Part shown: positions 14,427-23,991 of the stretch, one piece after another | How the letters are laid out: each line of letters opens with the position of its first letter | Position numbering within the stretch: position 1 is the stretch's first letter | Assembly: GCA_964250265.1 (NCBI GenBank) | Contig: CAXUFG010000048.1 | Location: 1-26,344, forward strand | Source: GCA-003244245 sp964250265 | Lineage (GTDB): Bacteria; Actinomycetota; Actinomycetes; Mycobacteriales; Pseudonocardiaceae | DNA: 26,344 nt | Direction: 5' to 3' | Made by a program: the position numbers and the translations under genes | Notes under the pieces: model-generated | Database searches by the model: none | What the model was told of the DNA's origin: nothing | Seen by the model: only the letters and a program-made list of their open reading frames with translations

Positions 14427-15935
14427 TCAGGCCGGCCCGTCCTGTCGGGCTGCCTTGGCCGCCTCCAGCGCCTCGGCGACTGCAGCGAACTCGTTCAGCG
14501 CGGCCTGCAGGTCCTCAACGATCTCCTGGGCGATCACCTCGGGTGGCGGCAGGTTGACGCTGTTCTCGGCGTCCGGGTCGCGCAGCCAGGTGATGTCGAG
14601 ATTGGCTTTGTCGCGGGCGACCAGCTCCTCGTAGTCGAACACTCTGAAGCGCTCGGTCTCGGTGCGCTCGTTGCGAGGCTTACCGGGCAGGTAGCAGTCG
14701 ACGAAGTCCTGCAGGTGCTCGCGGGCGAGCTTGCGCTGTCGCAGCGTGAAGTGCTGGCCGGTCCGGAAGTCGTAGACCCAGAGCTTCGACGTCCACGGCT
14801 TGTCCAGCCGGGCGCGCTGCTTGTCGAAGAACAATACGTTGGCCTTGACGCCACCGGCGTAGAAGATGCCGGTGGGCAGCCGCAGCAGGGTGTGCACGTC
14901 GCATTCGTCAAGCAATCGCCGCCGGATGGTCTCGCCAGCGCCGCCTTCGAAGAGCACGTTGTCGGGCAGGACCACGGCGGCGCGGCCACCGACTCTGAGC
15001 AGACGGTAGATGTGCTGGACGAAGTTGAGCTGCTTGTTGCTCGTGGTCACCCAGAAGTCGTCGCGTTCGTAGGAATCGTCATCGCGGGTGACGCGGCCGA
15101 ACTCGTCGACGGTGCTGAAGCCGGATTTCCGACCGAAAGGCGGGTTCGCCAGCACCAGCGTCGCGTAATGCTCGATCTTCTCAGCCAGCGAGTCGTGCAC
15201 CTCGATGAGTTCTGGACCGTTTGGTCGTCCGATGCCGTGCAGGAGCAGGTTCATCTGCGCCAGCCGAGCAGTGTCCTCCACCAGCTCAACTCCGCGGATC
15301 CCGCCACCGGCCACGTGCTGGGCCTCCTCGGGGGACAACCCCTCGCGGTCCTTGATGATGTGTTCGTACGCTGCGAGCAGGAAGCCGCCCGTGCCGCAAG
15401 CTGGGTCAACGATGGTGTCTCGCGCGGTGGGCTGCATGCACTCGACCATTACCTGGATCAGGGCCCGTGGAGTGAAGTACTGGCCGGCGCCAGACTTGAC
15501 GTCCTCCGCACCCTTCTCCAGAAGCGCCTCGTAGGCGTCACCCTTGATGTCGACCTTGGTGGCTGACCAGTTCTGCTTGTCGATCAGATCAACGATCAGC
15601 CGCTTGAGCGTCGCCGCGTTGCGAATCTTGTTCTGCGCGTTGTGGAAGATCCGCCCGAGCGCTCCGGGCTTTCTGCCGAGCTGGTCGAGAATGTCGTCGT
15701 AGACATCCTTGAGCTCCTTTGCCTCGGCGTCCAGAAGGGTCTGCCAACCCAAATTCTTGGGTACGATCTCCTCGCGCCCGCCCAGCTTCCGCGCTGCCCT
15801 CTCGTGCGCCATCTTTAGGAAAAGTAGAAGGGTAATTTGATCGACGTAGTCGATCGTGGAGACACCATCGTGCCGCAGCACATGGCAGTAATTCCACAGC
15901 TTGTCAACAAGCTCACGAGCGGTCGCGGTAGTCAT
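14427..15935 (-). CDS. hsdM: Type I restriction-modification methyltransferase subunit M
   Basis: A 502-residue adenine-N6 methyltransferase subunit. The N-terminal HsdM_N helical domain (residues 5-135; LWNYCHVLRHDGVSTIDYVD) precedes the catalytic domain, with the SAM motif DPACGTGGF (178-186) and the catalytic NPPF (264-267). QYFTPRALI is a family signature. The C-terminal region (VIAQEIVEDLQAALNEFAAV) forms the helix that packs on HsdS. ATG 15935 overlaps the hsdS stop (ATGA). It is the last gene of the hsdR-hsdS-hsdM operon. All key motifs are intact, so the M2S methylase is probably active even if restriction is lost. Confidence 0.96.
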   Translation of the reverse strand: MTTATARELVDKLWNYCHVLRHDGVSTIDYVDQITLLLFLKMAHERAARKLGGREEIVPKNLGWQTLLDAEAKELKDVYDDILDQLGRKPGALGRIFHNAQNKIRNAATLKRLIVDLIDKQNWSATKVDIKGDAYEALLEKGAEDVKSGAGQYFTPRALIQVMVECMQPTARDTIVDPACGTGGFLLAAYEHIIKDREGLSPEEAQHVAGGGIRGVELVEDTARLAQMNLLLHGIGRPNGPELIEVHDSLAEKIEHYATLVLANPPFGRKSGFSTVDEFGRVTRDDDSYERDDFWVTTSNKQLNFVQHIYRLLRVGGRAAVVLPDNVLFEGGAGETIRRRLLDECDVHTLLRLPTGIFYAGGVKANVLFFDKQRARLDKPWTSKLWVYDFRTGQHFTLRQRKLAREHLQDFVDCYLPGKPRNERTETERFRVFDYEELVARDKANLDITWLRDPDAENSVNLPPPEVIAQEIVEDLQAALNEFAAVAEALEAAKAARQDGPA

Positions 15936-17446
15936 GACATGCTCTCCTGGCCGGGGTTTATTCTCTTCGCCTTAAGTCGATCTCGATTGGACTTCCGCGG
16001 CGCTACCCGTTCTGTCTTGATCCGCTCCAGTAGTACAGTCGCGGGTTCATCACTCGAATCCTGAGGCACCAACCTCCCGTAAGACACATCAGCCAGAATC
16101 TCGTTTCGGAGGATGTCGACTCGACTGATGAATGCACGGGCGAGCTCGCTACCTCTTCGTATTCTGTCAGACAGTTCCGCATGGCGCTCGACGATTCTTA
16201 TTTGCTCTTCAATCGGTGGAACTGGGACCATGAATTTTTCGACTTGCCATGTGTTTATGTGCTGAATGAGACTCCCGCTGTTCAGTTGATCAACAAATCT
16301 TCTAAATAGTGGGGATCTGAAAACGAGCCAAAGGTACCGCGAATTCATCATTGCAGGCTTCAGCCAAGCAAGTCGCTGGTTGAGCAATGCCGGTTCGCGG
16401 TCGATCTTCATGCAAGTCCTGCCAAGAAAGTTGTCCTTGAGTGATTGTGCCGTTAAATTCATAATCAGGGAATCGGCAGGCACTATAAGGGAGGAGTGCT
16501 TTAGCGCGTAGGATTCAGGAAGATTTCTGGTGTTCTTGGATGCCCAATCGATAAAGCCTGAAGCAGTCAGATTTCCTGGCCTGATTAATCGCACGCCGCT
16601 CTGTTGATAGTCTGAGGAGGGGAACGGGATTCCGTTTTGACTCAATCCAAGCTGACCCCACTCTGCCCATTTCCAGGAGCCGGGAAGCGCCGCTTTCCCC
16701 AATGCAAGCGATGCGGCATGCGGCAGTTTTCGAGCTGTAGCGGGACGCGGTTTTTGGCAGGCCGAAACGCGATCTCGAGATTGCGCAACTAGCTCCGAAG
16801 CTGACCCGTCCGTAGTCATTGAGCTAGATAATTTTCCCGTTACGGCATACTCCAGCAGGACATTTTCAAGCTGCTGTTGCCTAAGAGAAGAATTTTCAGC
16901 AATTCTCGTGCCTTCATCCAAGCAGGAGAGGTGCTGTTCAAGGGTAGCAACGATGCGTCGCTGTTCGGATAACGGTGGGAGCGGAATCATCCATTTCGCG
17001 AGGCGTGTGCTCCCGAGATGATGAATCCCCACGCCGCGCGAACGCTCAGCGAACGCACCTCGAAGCGCCTCCGTCCGGAGAAAATTCAGTAAGTATGCGG
17101 GTTCAACCGCCCCCGAACTGCGAACTCTAATTAAGGTATTCTGCAGGCAGCACTCCTCTATCTCGCCGCGCCATAAAGCAGGTTTGCCGACCTCACCTGG
17201 CGATCCCGATGCCTCCGATACGACGATGTCGCCATACTCGAGTCGATATGTCTTCACTTCGTCGTCCGTGAAGTTCATCATCTTCGCATCGTCGAGTCGC
17301 AGTCCATCCCATCCTACATTTGCGGCCCGCAGATAGCGGCGCATTTGGTTGCCTGTGTGGTTCTTGGGGGATCGTTGTCGGCCGAGTCGAACGTCTGCGA
17401 TCTCATCGAGCGGTGCCCATTCCCAGCCGGGTGGCAGATCGGTCAT
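15932..17446 (-). CDS. hsdS: Type I restriction-modification specificity subunit S
   Basis: A 504-residue subunit with two target-recognition domains, TRD1 at about 1-175 (PPGWEWAPLDEIADVRLG at its start) and TRD2 at about 260-420 (PGSWKWAEWGQLG at its start). Each ends in a conserved spacer helix, marked by PLPPLSEQRRIVATLEQHL and VPPIEEQIRIVERHAEL. Each TRD reads half of a bipartite DNA target; the target cannot be predicted here. The TRD2 half (roughly 16150-16700) is visibly richer in A+T than hsdM and hsdR, a sign of exchange of recognition domains. ATG 17446 overlaps the stop of the HsdR C-terminal frame as ATGA. Ends with a basic tail (APRKSNRDRLKAKRINPG). Confidence 0.95.
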   Translation of the reverse strand: MTDLPPGWEWAPLDEIADVRLGRQRSPKNHTGNQMRRYLRAANVGWDGLRLDDAKMMNFTDDEVKTYRLEYGDIVVSEASGSPGEVGKPALWRGEIEECCLQNTLIRVRSSGAVEPAYLLNFLRTEALRGAFAERSRGVGIHHLGSTRLAKWMIPLPPLSEQRRIVATLEQHLSCLDEGTRIAENSSLRQQQLENVLLEYAVTGKLSSSMTTDGSASELVAQSRDRVSACQKPRPATARKLPHAASLALGKAALPGSWKWAEWGQLGLSQNGIPFPSSDYQQSGVRLIRPGNLTASGFIDWASKNTRNLPESYALKHSSLIVPADSLIMNLTAQSLKDNFLGRTCMKIDREPALLNQRLAWLKPAMMNSRYLWLVFRSPLFRRFVDQLNSGSLIQHINTWQVEKFMVPVPPIEEQIRIVERHAELSDRIRRGSELARAFISRVDILRNEILADVSYGRLVPQDSSDEPATVLLERIKTERVAPRKSNRDRLKAKRINPGQESMS

Positions 17447-20400
17447 GCGGGGAGTTCCTTGTTCAGCTCGGTCAGCAAGGCAGCGGCGCGGCGCTCGTCG
17501 CCGAAGGCTTGGCAGAAGCCGTCGGCGCCGCCGTATTCGGTGAAAGGTGGGTCGTCGAGGGTGTCCTCGGCAACGTGCAGGCGGCTGGCGATGACGGTGG
17601 CGATACGGTCGATGAACCAGCGCTGATCCACCGTGAACCGGCGGCCGGACTGTTCCTGGCGGGCCAGCCAGTTGGCCAGCCGTTTCTCGACGAGGCTGTG
17701 ATAGGCGTGCAATTCGGGATTTAACCCGAGCTCGTAGCGCAGGATGCTGACCAGCTCAGGCACGCCCTTGCGACCGCCGTTGCCGCGGGCGATGCCGAGC
17801 TTGCGATAGGCGTCCCACAGGACAGCGGGTGTCCACTGGTGCGGTGGGCGCTCGATCTGCCGCGCGAGGTCGGCGAGCTGCGCGTACACCGCCCGAGGGT
17901 CACGGCGCGGATCGGAGAACGCCACCCGCACTGCGGCAGTCAAGTCCCGGTTCTACTCGGGGTAGGCCCGCCAGTCTTCGACGGTCTGCTGGGCACCGTC
18001 CCGATCCAGCGTGCGCGCTTCGACCGAGATCAACACATCGTGGCTGTGCTCATCGAACGGCAGATCGTACTTGCGCCGGATACTGAGGATCCGGGCGCGG
18101 AACTCCGGATCGGCCAGCGGCGCCGCCGCGTCGACGACAAGCGCATGCTGGGCCGCCGAACCCCCGGCCACCCGGGCCTGTTCCTGGGCGTCGTCGTCGG
18201 TCGCCTCGGCCAGGTCTCGGGCGATCTGGTGCAGCGACCGGCCACCGACACCAGCCAGCTCGGCCCGCTCGGCCTCGGTGATCTGCCCGTTCAGTGCAGC
18301 CAGCCGCGCGGACAGTGCCGCCGCCTCGTTGGTGGTGATGCTGTGACTGGCCGCCTTGGCCAACAGCTTCTGCAAACTGACCTGCCGCTGGCTGGCCGGC
18401 GCCAGCGGTTTGGTTTCCACCAGTGGCGAGTCGGTTACCCCGACGGCGTCGACCAGCAGGAACTTCGTTTTCGCCGCAGCGTCCGGGGTGACGGTCTGAA
18501 ACTCGTCGGCGTCGATCGTGCGCGCGCCGCGCCCCTTCATCTGCTCGAAGTAGGTCGCGCTGGACACCCCTCGCAGGAAGAACACGCACTCCAGCGGGCG
18601 CACGTCGGTTCCCGTCGCGATCATGTCGACGGTCACCGCCACCCGCATCGATGCCTTGGTGCGGAAGTCCTTGAGCGCCTGCTCCGGATCATCCGATCGG
18701 TAGGTGATCTTCGTGCAGAACTCGTTGCCGCCGCCGAAGATCTCCCTGACTGCGGTGACGATTTCGTCGGCGTGCAGGTCCGTCTTGGCAAAGATCAGTG
18801 TCTTGGGGACGTGCTCGCGGTGGGGGAAGTACTCCGGCCACCCGTCGGCGAACGCCTGGATGGCGATTCGGATCTGGCTGGGGTTCATCACCGCCCGGCC
18901 GATCTGCTCACCGCGGTAGTCCAGCGCGGTGTCGAGCTGCTCGTAGCGTTCCCGGCGGGTGTGCAGGTCCATGATCCGCACGGGGGTGTGCGCCGGGATG
19001 CTGCCGCCGTGCTCGCTGACCTGGGTGTGGATGCGCATGATCTCGAAGTCGACGTTCACGCCGTCGGCGACCGCTTGGCGGTAGGTGTATTGCGACACCA
19101 GGTTCTCGTGGAAGAACCCGAAGGTCTGCGCGACAGGGGTGGCGGTCAACCCGACGATATGCGCGTCGAAATACTCCAGCACTGCGCGCCATTTACCGTA
19201 AATGGACCGATGGCACTCGTCGACCACGACCAGATCGAAGGTCTCTGGTGGGATAGCGGCGTTGTACTCCAGCTCGACGGCCTCGTTGATGTCGTAGTCG
19301 TCGAACTCCGGATCGTCGTCCTCTCCGGGCAACTCCTCGCCGCGCAGCATCGCGTACAGGCGTTGCACCGTACTGATCACGATGCTCGCCGAGTCGAGCA
19401 ATGTCCTGCTGGTCAGCCGCTGCACGTTGTACAGCTCGGCGAACTTGCTGAAGTCGTCCGGAGTTTCGAAACGGGCGTATTCCGCCCTGGTCTGCTTACC
19501 GAGGTTGTTGCGGTCGACCAGGAACAGCACCCGCCGGGCACCGGCGTGCTTGAGCAGCCGGTAGGAGGCGTTGACCACGGTGTAGGTCTTGCCCGCTCCG
19601 GTGGCCATCTGGATCAGCGCGCGCGGGCGGTCGGCGGCCAGTGACTGCTCCAGGCCGATGATCGCCTCGATCTGGTTCGGGCGCAGGCCGTGGGTGATCA
19701 GCTCCGGCATCCGGCGCAGCCGGGACCGCAGCGTCGGTGCCTGTGGGTTCGCTTCCGCCTCGCGCATCCACCGGGCGATCGTCGTCGGTTGGTGGAAGGC
19801 GAACACCCGCCGGCTGCGCGGGATGGGGTCCAGACCGTTGGTGAACCGGGTCTCTACTCCGGTTGACTCGTACCGGAACGGCAGCGGGGTGCGCCAGGCG
19901 GCGAGCTGCTGCCCGGTCGTCAGGCCAGCCGCATAGCGGTCGGACTGCTGCTCCGCGCCGATCAGGCTTACGCCTTCCCGCTTGGCTTCGATCACACCGA
20001 CCAGCGCGCCCTCGACATAGAGCAGGTAATCCGCCCGGCCGCGGGCCATGCTGACCTCGCGGACCGCGACGCCGGTGGCCGCCTGCAGGTTCGTGGTGGC
20101 GACGTCCTGCACGACCCAGCCGGCTTGCGCCAGAATCCGGTCGATGACGCGGCGGACTTGCACCTCGGACAGTGGCGGCTGGCTCGCGATCTGAGCCTGC
20201 TCGACCAGCGCGTCCCGGTGCGCCGCGGTGAGACGGGGCGGGGCTTCGGCCCGTTGAGTCAGGTCCTGGCTGAGGTCCTCCACCTTGGTGGACAGTTCCG
20301 ACACCAGCCGGTGGAGATCGCCCTGGCCCCGGATCGCCGCCAGGATCTCGGCCTGCGCGGCGCGTTGGGCCTGTGCCTCGGCGGCGGCCCGCGAGGCTTG

Positions 20401-20964
20401 TTCACCCAACCGGAGCCGCATCTCGACCAGCTCGGCGTGATAGGCATCCAACTGGCCTTTCAGCTCGGTCAGTGCAACGGCGTCGGCCTGGTCGCGGGGC
20501 GGCGCGGCCGGCTGGGGCGGCTGGGGTGGGACGAACGGCGGCGCTTGCCGGTCCTGCGTCACCGTGCGGTGGAACCAGGCGCCCAGGTCGTAGCAGGTTC
20601 GGACCAGCTGCAGGGCGTCCCGCTGCGCCGCAAAGCCCTCGTGCGTGGCCTTGTTCCCGGTGTCACGGACCGCGTCGAACCAGGAGTGCACCCGGTTGTT
20701 GATCACACCCTGGTCCAGCAGCACCTTCAGCCGCTTGTGCTGGGAGCTCTTACCAGCCGGAATCCGGATGCCGAAGGTAGTGACTAGGGCCGTCACCAGC
20801 TGCTCGCCGAACTGGCGGGCCTTAATCATCGAGGTGTTCGGGTCGGTGAAGACCATCGATTCGGCCGCAGCGCCGTACCCGACCAGCACGGCCTCGTGCG
20901 CGAGCAGGAAGCCGAAGTTCGGCGTGCGGTGCGCCAACTCCTCCAGCCGCGGATCGACTGTCAC
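17443..20964 (-). pseudogene. hsdR: Type I restriction endonuclease subunit R, interrupted by in-frame TAG
   Basis: The frame starts at GTG 20964 and encodes 1003 residues before TAG at 17953-17955. The same frame then continues for 169 more codons to 17443 without another stop. Domains in order are a DUF4145-like N-terminus (1-135), a coiled coil (160-240), the HSDR_N nuclease (D312, then VIEAK with E326 and K328), and the SF2 helicase with Walker A ATGAGKT (454-460), DECH (582-585) and TATP (607-610). The post-stop part is the EcoEI_R_C-type domain (WTPAVLWDAYRKLG, RRFTVDQRWFIDRIATVIAS), needed to bind the M2S core. The stop falls in WRAYPE-stop-NRDLTAAV, the normal join. It is a single substitution from CAG, AAG or GAG. 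Either a nonsense mutation, readthrough or a sequence error. Confidence 0.9.
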
Positions 20965-21172
20965 CGCTCGCCGTCCGTATCGGGCATGAGCCGTGACGCT
21001 AACAGGGCAAGTGGTGGCAGGACCGGCCCATGCCCACGGTCGATCATGCAGTGCCTACCTATGTCACTCGTCGCGCCATGTCGCTTTGTCCATCGCCCAG
21101 GGCGCAGCCCGCGTTGCAGCAAGCAGCCGTGTCAAGAACGACTATGCCGGCCGAATCGGGGAGGATGCATCC

Positions 21173-22354
21173 GTGACGCCTGACGAGCTGCGGGAACGCA
21201 TCCTCCGCTGGGAGGATCCACACACCGACTTCAAGGAAGCTGTCGATAATAACAGCGAACTCGCCAAGGACCTCGTGTGCTTCGCCAACAGCGACGGTGG
21301 GCAGCTCGTGATCGGAGTCGCCAAGGATCGCAGCGTGGTCGGCGTTCCTGATTCCGATCGGCTGCTCTTGAGAGTGGACGATGTGGCATTCCAGAACTGC
21401 TCACCGTCGTTGACGGTGGTGCCGGAGATCGTCACATTGGACGGCAAGGACGTCGTCGTACTCAACATCGCCAAGGGTGATCAACGGCCCTATTCCACTC
21501 GTGAAGGTCGCTACTACGTCCGATCGGGAGCGCGGTGCCGGCGGGCGAGCCGGGAGGAGTTGCTCAGGCTGTTCCAGGCGGCGCATTCGCTGTTCTATGA
21601 CGAGCAACCGCTTCCGCGTCTCAAGCTGGCCGACTTGGACCTCGATGCGGTGAGCCGATACCTCGAAGACACCAGCCAGGTGGATCTCGAGGAGGATCTG
21701 GTGCGGCTGTTGCGGGCGTGGCGCATGTACGACGGCTCTCACCCCACGGTGGGCGGTCTCGTGCTGTTCGGTCGACGTCCGCAGGCCGAACTCGAGTCGT
21801 CCCGTGTTGTCGTCGGCGCACTGGCCGGAGACGACCTCGGGGACAACTTCGTGGATCGCAAGGACTTGTCCGGATCTCTGCTCGGCGTCATCGCTCAGAT
21901 CGAGACGTTCTTGCTGCTCCATCTCAGGACGGGTCACGAGATTGTCGGGTTCGAGAAGGAGAAACGCGAAGAGATCCCGATGGCGGCGCTGCGCGAGGCC
22001 GTGGTGAATGCCCTAGTGCACCGCGATTACACGATCGCCGGCCCGACCCGGGTGTTCGTGTTCTCCGACCGGGTGGAGGTGAGATCGCCGGGACGTCCGC
22101 CGAACAGCGTGGATGCCGAGGCTATGCGAGCAGGCGTGCACGTCACCCGCAACCCACACATCTACAGCAGAGTTGTGGCGGCCGAATTCGCCACCCGCGC
22201 CGGTACCGGAGTGCGACGAATCGCTCGACTTCTCCGGCAGACCAACGGCACCAGTTTAGGCATCGTCATCAGCGACGCCGAGGTCGTCCTGTCCCTGCCG
22301 CGGGGCCCCGCCGCGACGAGTGCGTCGGGGGCCAATCAGACGGTGCGACGGTAA
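21173..22354 (+). CDS. AlbA_2 DNA-binding plus GHKL ATPase-like protein
   Basis: A 393-residue protein. The N-terminal AlbA_2 (Schlafen AlbA_2) domain is marked by EDPHTDFKEAVDNNSELAKD, LVCFANSDGGQLVIGVAKD and EGRYYVRSGARCRRASREEL. The C-terminal half is the HATPase_c_4-type domain, with EIPMAALREAVVNALVHRDY as its N-box and DRVEVRSPGRPP and RAGTGVRRI as later nucleotide-binding signatures. Such proteins are often annotated as RecG-like or transcriptional regulators and are common in mobile and defence regions. GTG 21173 with GGGGAGG eight bases upstream is chosen; the frame runs open further left without support. A decayed copy of the N-box region lies at 5378-5452. Divergent from hsdR. Exact role unknown. 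Confidence 0.88.
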   Translation: MTPDELRERILRWEDPHTDFKEAVDNNSELAKDLVCFANSDGGQLVIGVAKDRSVVGVPDSDRLLLRVDDVAFQNCSPSLTVVPEIVTLDGKDVVVLNIAKGDQRPYSTREGRYYVRSGARCRRASREELLRLFQAAHSLFYDEQPLPRLKLADLDLDAVSRYLEDTSQVDLEEDLVRLLRAWRMYDGSHPTVGGLVLFGRRPQAELESSRVVVGALAGDDLGDNFVDRKDLSGSLLGVIAQIETFLLLHLRTGHEIVGFEKEKREEIPMAALREAVVNALVHRDYTIAGPTRVFVFSDRVEVRSPGRPPNSVDAEAMRAGVHVTRNPHIYSRVVAAEFATRAGTGVRRIARLLRQTNGTSLGIVISDAEVVLSLPRGPAATSASGANQTVRR

Positions 22355-22677
22355 ACAACCGTCAGGCAGGCGTGCAACCCGTTCCCGTTGAGCAATACCG
22401 CGGCACCGGCGCTGGCTGGCAATACCGTGACGTACCGCGTGGAGAAGCCGCTGTCCCTGGGCGGGCACGGCGCGATCCCTAGGTCGGTCTTGCGTCGCGG
22501 CCGGGGTCCGGTTGAAGGTTGTGGGCGTCCGCGCTCCTCGGTTCACCGTGTGCGGCTGACAGCCAAGCATGCTGGAGGCGGGTCTACTCCTGTGGCAGCC
22601 GGGAACGTGACACGCTGTGCCCGCGTTACTCTGCCCTCCCCGCGGGTGCCAAGCGTCGAGGACTGAACAGGAGGATC
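22355..22677. other. Gap upstream of the small acidic protein gene
   Basis: 323 bp with no supported gene. It has to carry the end of the ATPase transcript and the promoter for the gene at 22678. I see no strong hairpin with a T run and no convincing -35/-10 pair. The AGGAGG at 22669-22674 belongs to the next gene. The base composition is ordinary for the window. Confidence 0.6.
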
Positions 22678-22920
22678 ATGGAAACAATCACCATCGAGGA
22701 AATTGCTGATCTGCTCGTCAACATCGGCCTCGACGAAGGTTGCGACTACAACGACGAGACTATTCAGCCAGTCCTGGATACCGCATGGAGTGGTGACGGT
22801 TATGGCGAATGGAATCCGGCTATGGGTTGCATAGTGGAGCTGCTCAAGAAGAAGATGACCGATGACGAATTCGTCACCCTCCGGCACCTCGTGGTGCAGG
22901 GTATGACGTGCGAGGAGTAG
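22678..22920 (+). CDS. Small acidic protein of unknown function
   Basis: An 80-residue acidic protein starting at ATG 22678 directly after AGGAGG-ATC. It reads METITIEEIADLLVNIGLDE, then GCDYNDETIQPVLDTAWSGD and IVELLKKKMTDDEFVTLRHL, ending MTCEE. Predicted helices alternate with acidic loops; there is no membrane segment. Codon use is less G/C-biased at third positions than in the core genes, suggesting recent acquisition. The strongly negative charge would fit a nucleic-acid mimic or an inhibitor of a neighbouring protein, but no known anti-restriction family is recognised. It ends 2 bp before the decayed antitoxin fragment. Confidence 0.7.
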   Translation: METITIEEIADLLVNIGLDEGCDYNDETIQPVLDTAWSGDGYGEWNPAMGCIVELLKKKMTDDEFVTLRHLVVQGMTCEE

Positions 22921-22928
22921 TGCGAATC

Positions 22929-23012
22929 CGCACCGAGTAGACCTGGTTCGGATCCTTCGCTCGCTTGTCTTCTTGCGCGCAGTGGGTAAGGACCGTGTCC
23001 TCCCGTGCCAGG
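22929..23012 (-). pseudogene. Fragment of the small antitoxin gene, paralogue of 6798-7073
   Basis: The minus strand encodes LARED..KRAKDPNQVYSVRIR, matching LVRED..RRAKDPSQVYAVRIP of the gene at 6798-7073. Base 22929 aligns to 6937, and the match extends about 84 bp with two compensating one-base indels. No start codon, no N-terminus and no tail remain. The fragment begins right after the stop of the small acidic protein gene and ends just before the HepT stop. Confidence 0.75.
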
Positions 23013-23031
23013 GTCGTCAAGACCGAGTCAG

Positions 23032-23468
23032 TCAGCGGTCGTCGTCCGGCTCCGCCAGGTGCTCAGCGACGGCGCGGGCGAAGCGGTCGAAGTCGCCGAG
23101 GTGGGTGCGCAGCAGCTCGTGCACGCGGGCGGGTTCCACATCTTCGTAGTGGTGCACCAGCCGGTTGCGCATCCGCGCCATCGGTTCCAGCGCGGCGGCG
23201 AACTCGGCGTCGAGCACTCCTTCCTTACCCAGTATGCGAAACACGTCGGCATAGCTGGTCGGCTGGTCGAAGCCCGACGTCGCGATGATGTGATGACCGA
23301 TACTCAGCGTCGTCTCGATGGGAGCTGCAAGAAACGTTCCGCGCTGCCGAAGTTCCGCGGATCCGCACGGTATTCGTCGAGCGGAATGTCGGCGAGCTGC
23401 CGCAAGATCCGAACATAGCGGGCCAGCATGGCAAGCAACTCGTCGATGCGCTCGTGATCAACCACCAC
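23032..23468 (-). pseudogene. hepT: HepT-like HEPN ribonuclease toxin, frameshifted
   Basis: The N-terminal frame starts at GTG 23468, reads HERIDELLAMLARYVRILRQ and continues to ERFLQLP, then leaves frame and stops at 23304. The correct continuation, IETTLSIGHHIIATSGFDQP and on to the end at 23032, is in the next frame. One missing base near 23320-23326 (CAGCTCCCATC) explains it. Restored, the protein is about 145 residues with the HEPN RNase motif RNRLVHHY (RX4-6H with the extra Tyr). In this system MntA adds AMP to that tyrosine to silence HepT. The start overlaps the mntA end by 11 bases. As written, the active site would not be made unless ribosomes slip. Confidence 0.88.
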
Positions 23469-23892
23469 TCAACGCTCCCCGCTGGGCGCGATCCCGGATC
23501 GCCCTCAGGTAGCTGTCGTGATAGGGCCGGAAATCGAGGAACTCCTTCTCCGTCCATTCCCGGAACGCGATGCGGCACCGCTCGTCACGACTGAACACGA
23601 CCTTCCCGGCAACGACGCGGTACCGCAACCACAGCGGCGCGTCGTCTAGCACGAGCAGGTCGACATCGTCGCGCCCGAGGGCTGCGGCGAGCTCATCCTG
23701 GAGCCGGGCGTCGTCCAGCAGGGTGCCCCTCGGCCGGGTGAGCACAGCGATGTCGACATCGCTGCCCGGCCGCGCCGCGCCCTGCGCGACCGAGCCGAAC
23801 AGGTAGGCGAAACACACCCGCTCGTCTAACTCGAGCACCGACCGGATGCGGCGTGTGATCGCTGCAACGGATTGGTCGGCTGCGGCACTCAT
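23458..23892 (-). CDS. mntA: MntA-like antitoxin nucleotidyltransferase
   Basis: A 144-residue minimal nucleotidyltransferase. YLFGSVAQGAARPGSDVDIA gives the GSX10DXD catalytic motif, and VDLLVLDDAPLWLRYRVV supplies the third acidic position region. MntA transfers AMP groups onto its HEPN toxin partner and neutralises it. ATG 23892 is preferred to the further open frame (to 23925). The motif is intact although the partner hepT is frameshifted. Its C-terminus (DSYLRAIRDRAQRG) overlaps the hepT start, so the pair is one operon in the usual antitoxin-first order. Confidence 0.9.
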   Translation of the reverse strand: MSAAADQSVAAITRRIRSVLELDERVCFAYLFGSVAQGAARPGSDVDIAVLTRPRGTLLDDARLQDELAAALGRDDVDLLVLDDAPLWLRYRVVAGKVVFSRDERCRIAFREWTEKEFLDFRPYHDSYLRAIRDRAQRGALSGG

Positions 23893-23991
23893 CCCAACAT
23901 TGTGGCCCACCCAGCGCGTTCTCAACCCGGGTGACTCGCTCTCGTGGGGATGATCTGTCGTGGATGCGGCGTGTGGCGGGCGCCGGCCGGC

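Noticed and set aside
14277..15566. 429-codon plus-strand frame across hsdM.
   Set aside because: Opposite-strand shadow of a well-supported methyltransferase gene, with no recognisable domain.
17839..19644. 601-codon open frame on the plus strand across hsdR.
   Set aside because: It is the complement of the hsdR coding region, whose helicase and nuclease motifs are clear on the minus strand; long shadow frames are usual in high-GC genes.
22355..22677. Search for a CRISPR array, tRNA or other RNA gene in the gaps.
   Set aside because: No regular repeat-spacer pattern and no cloverleaf with a CCA-adjacent acceptor could be recognised in any gap.
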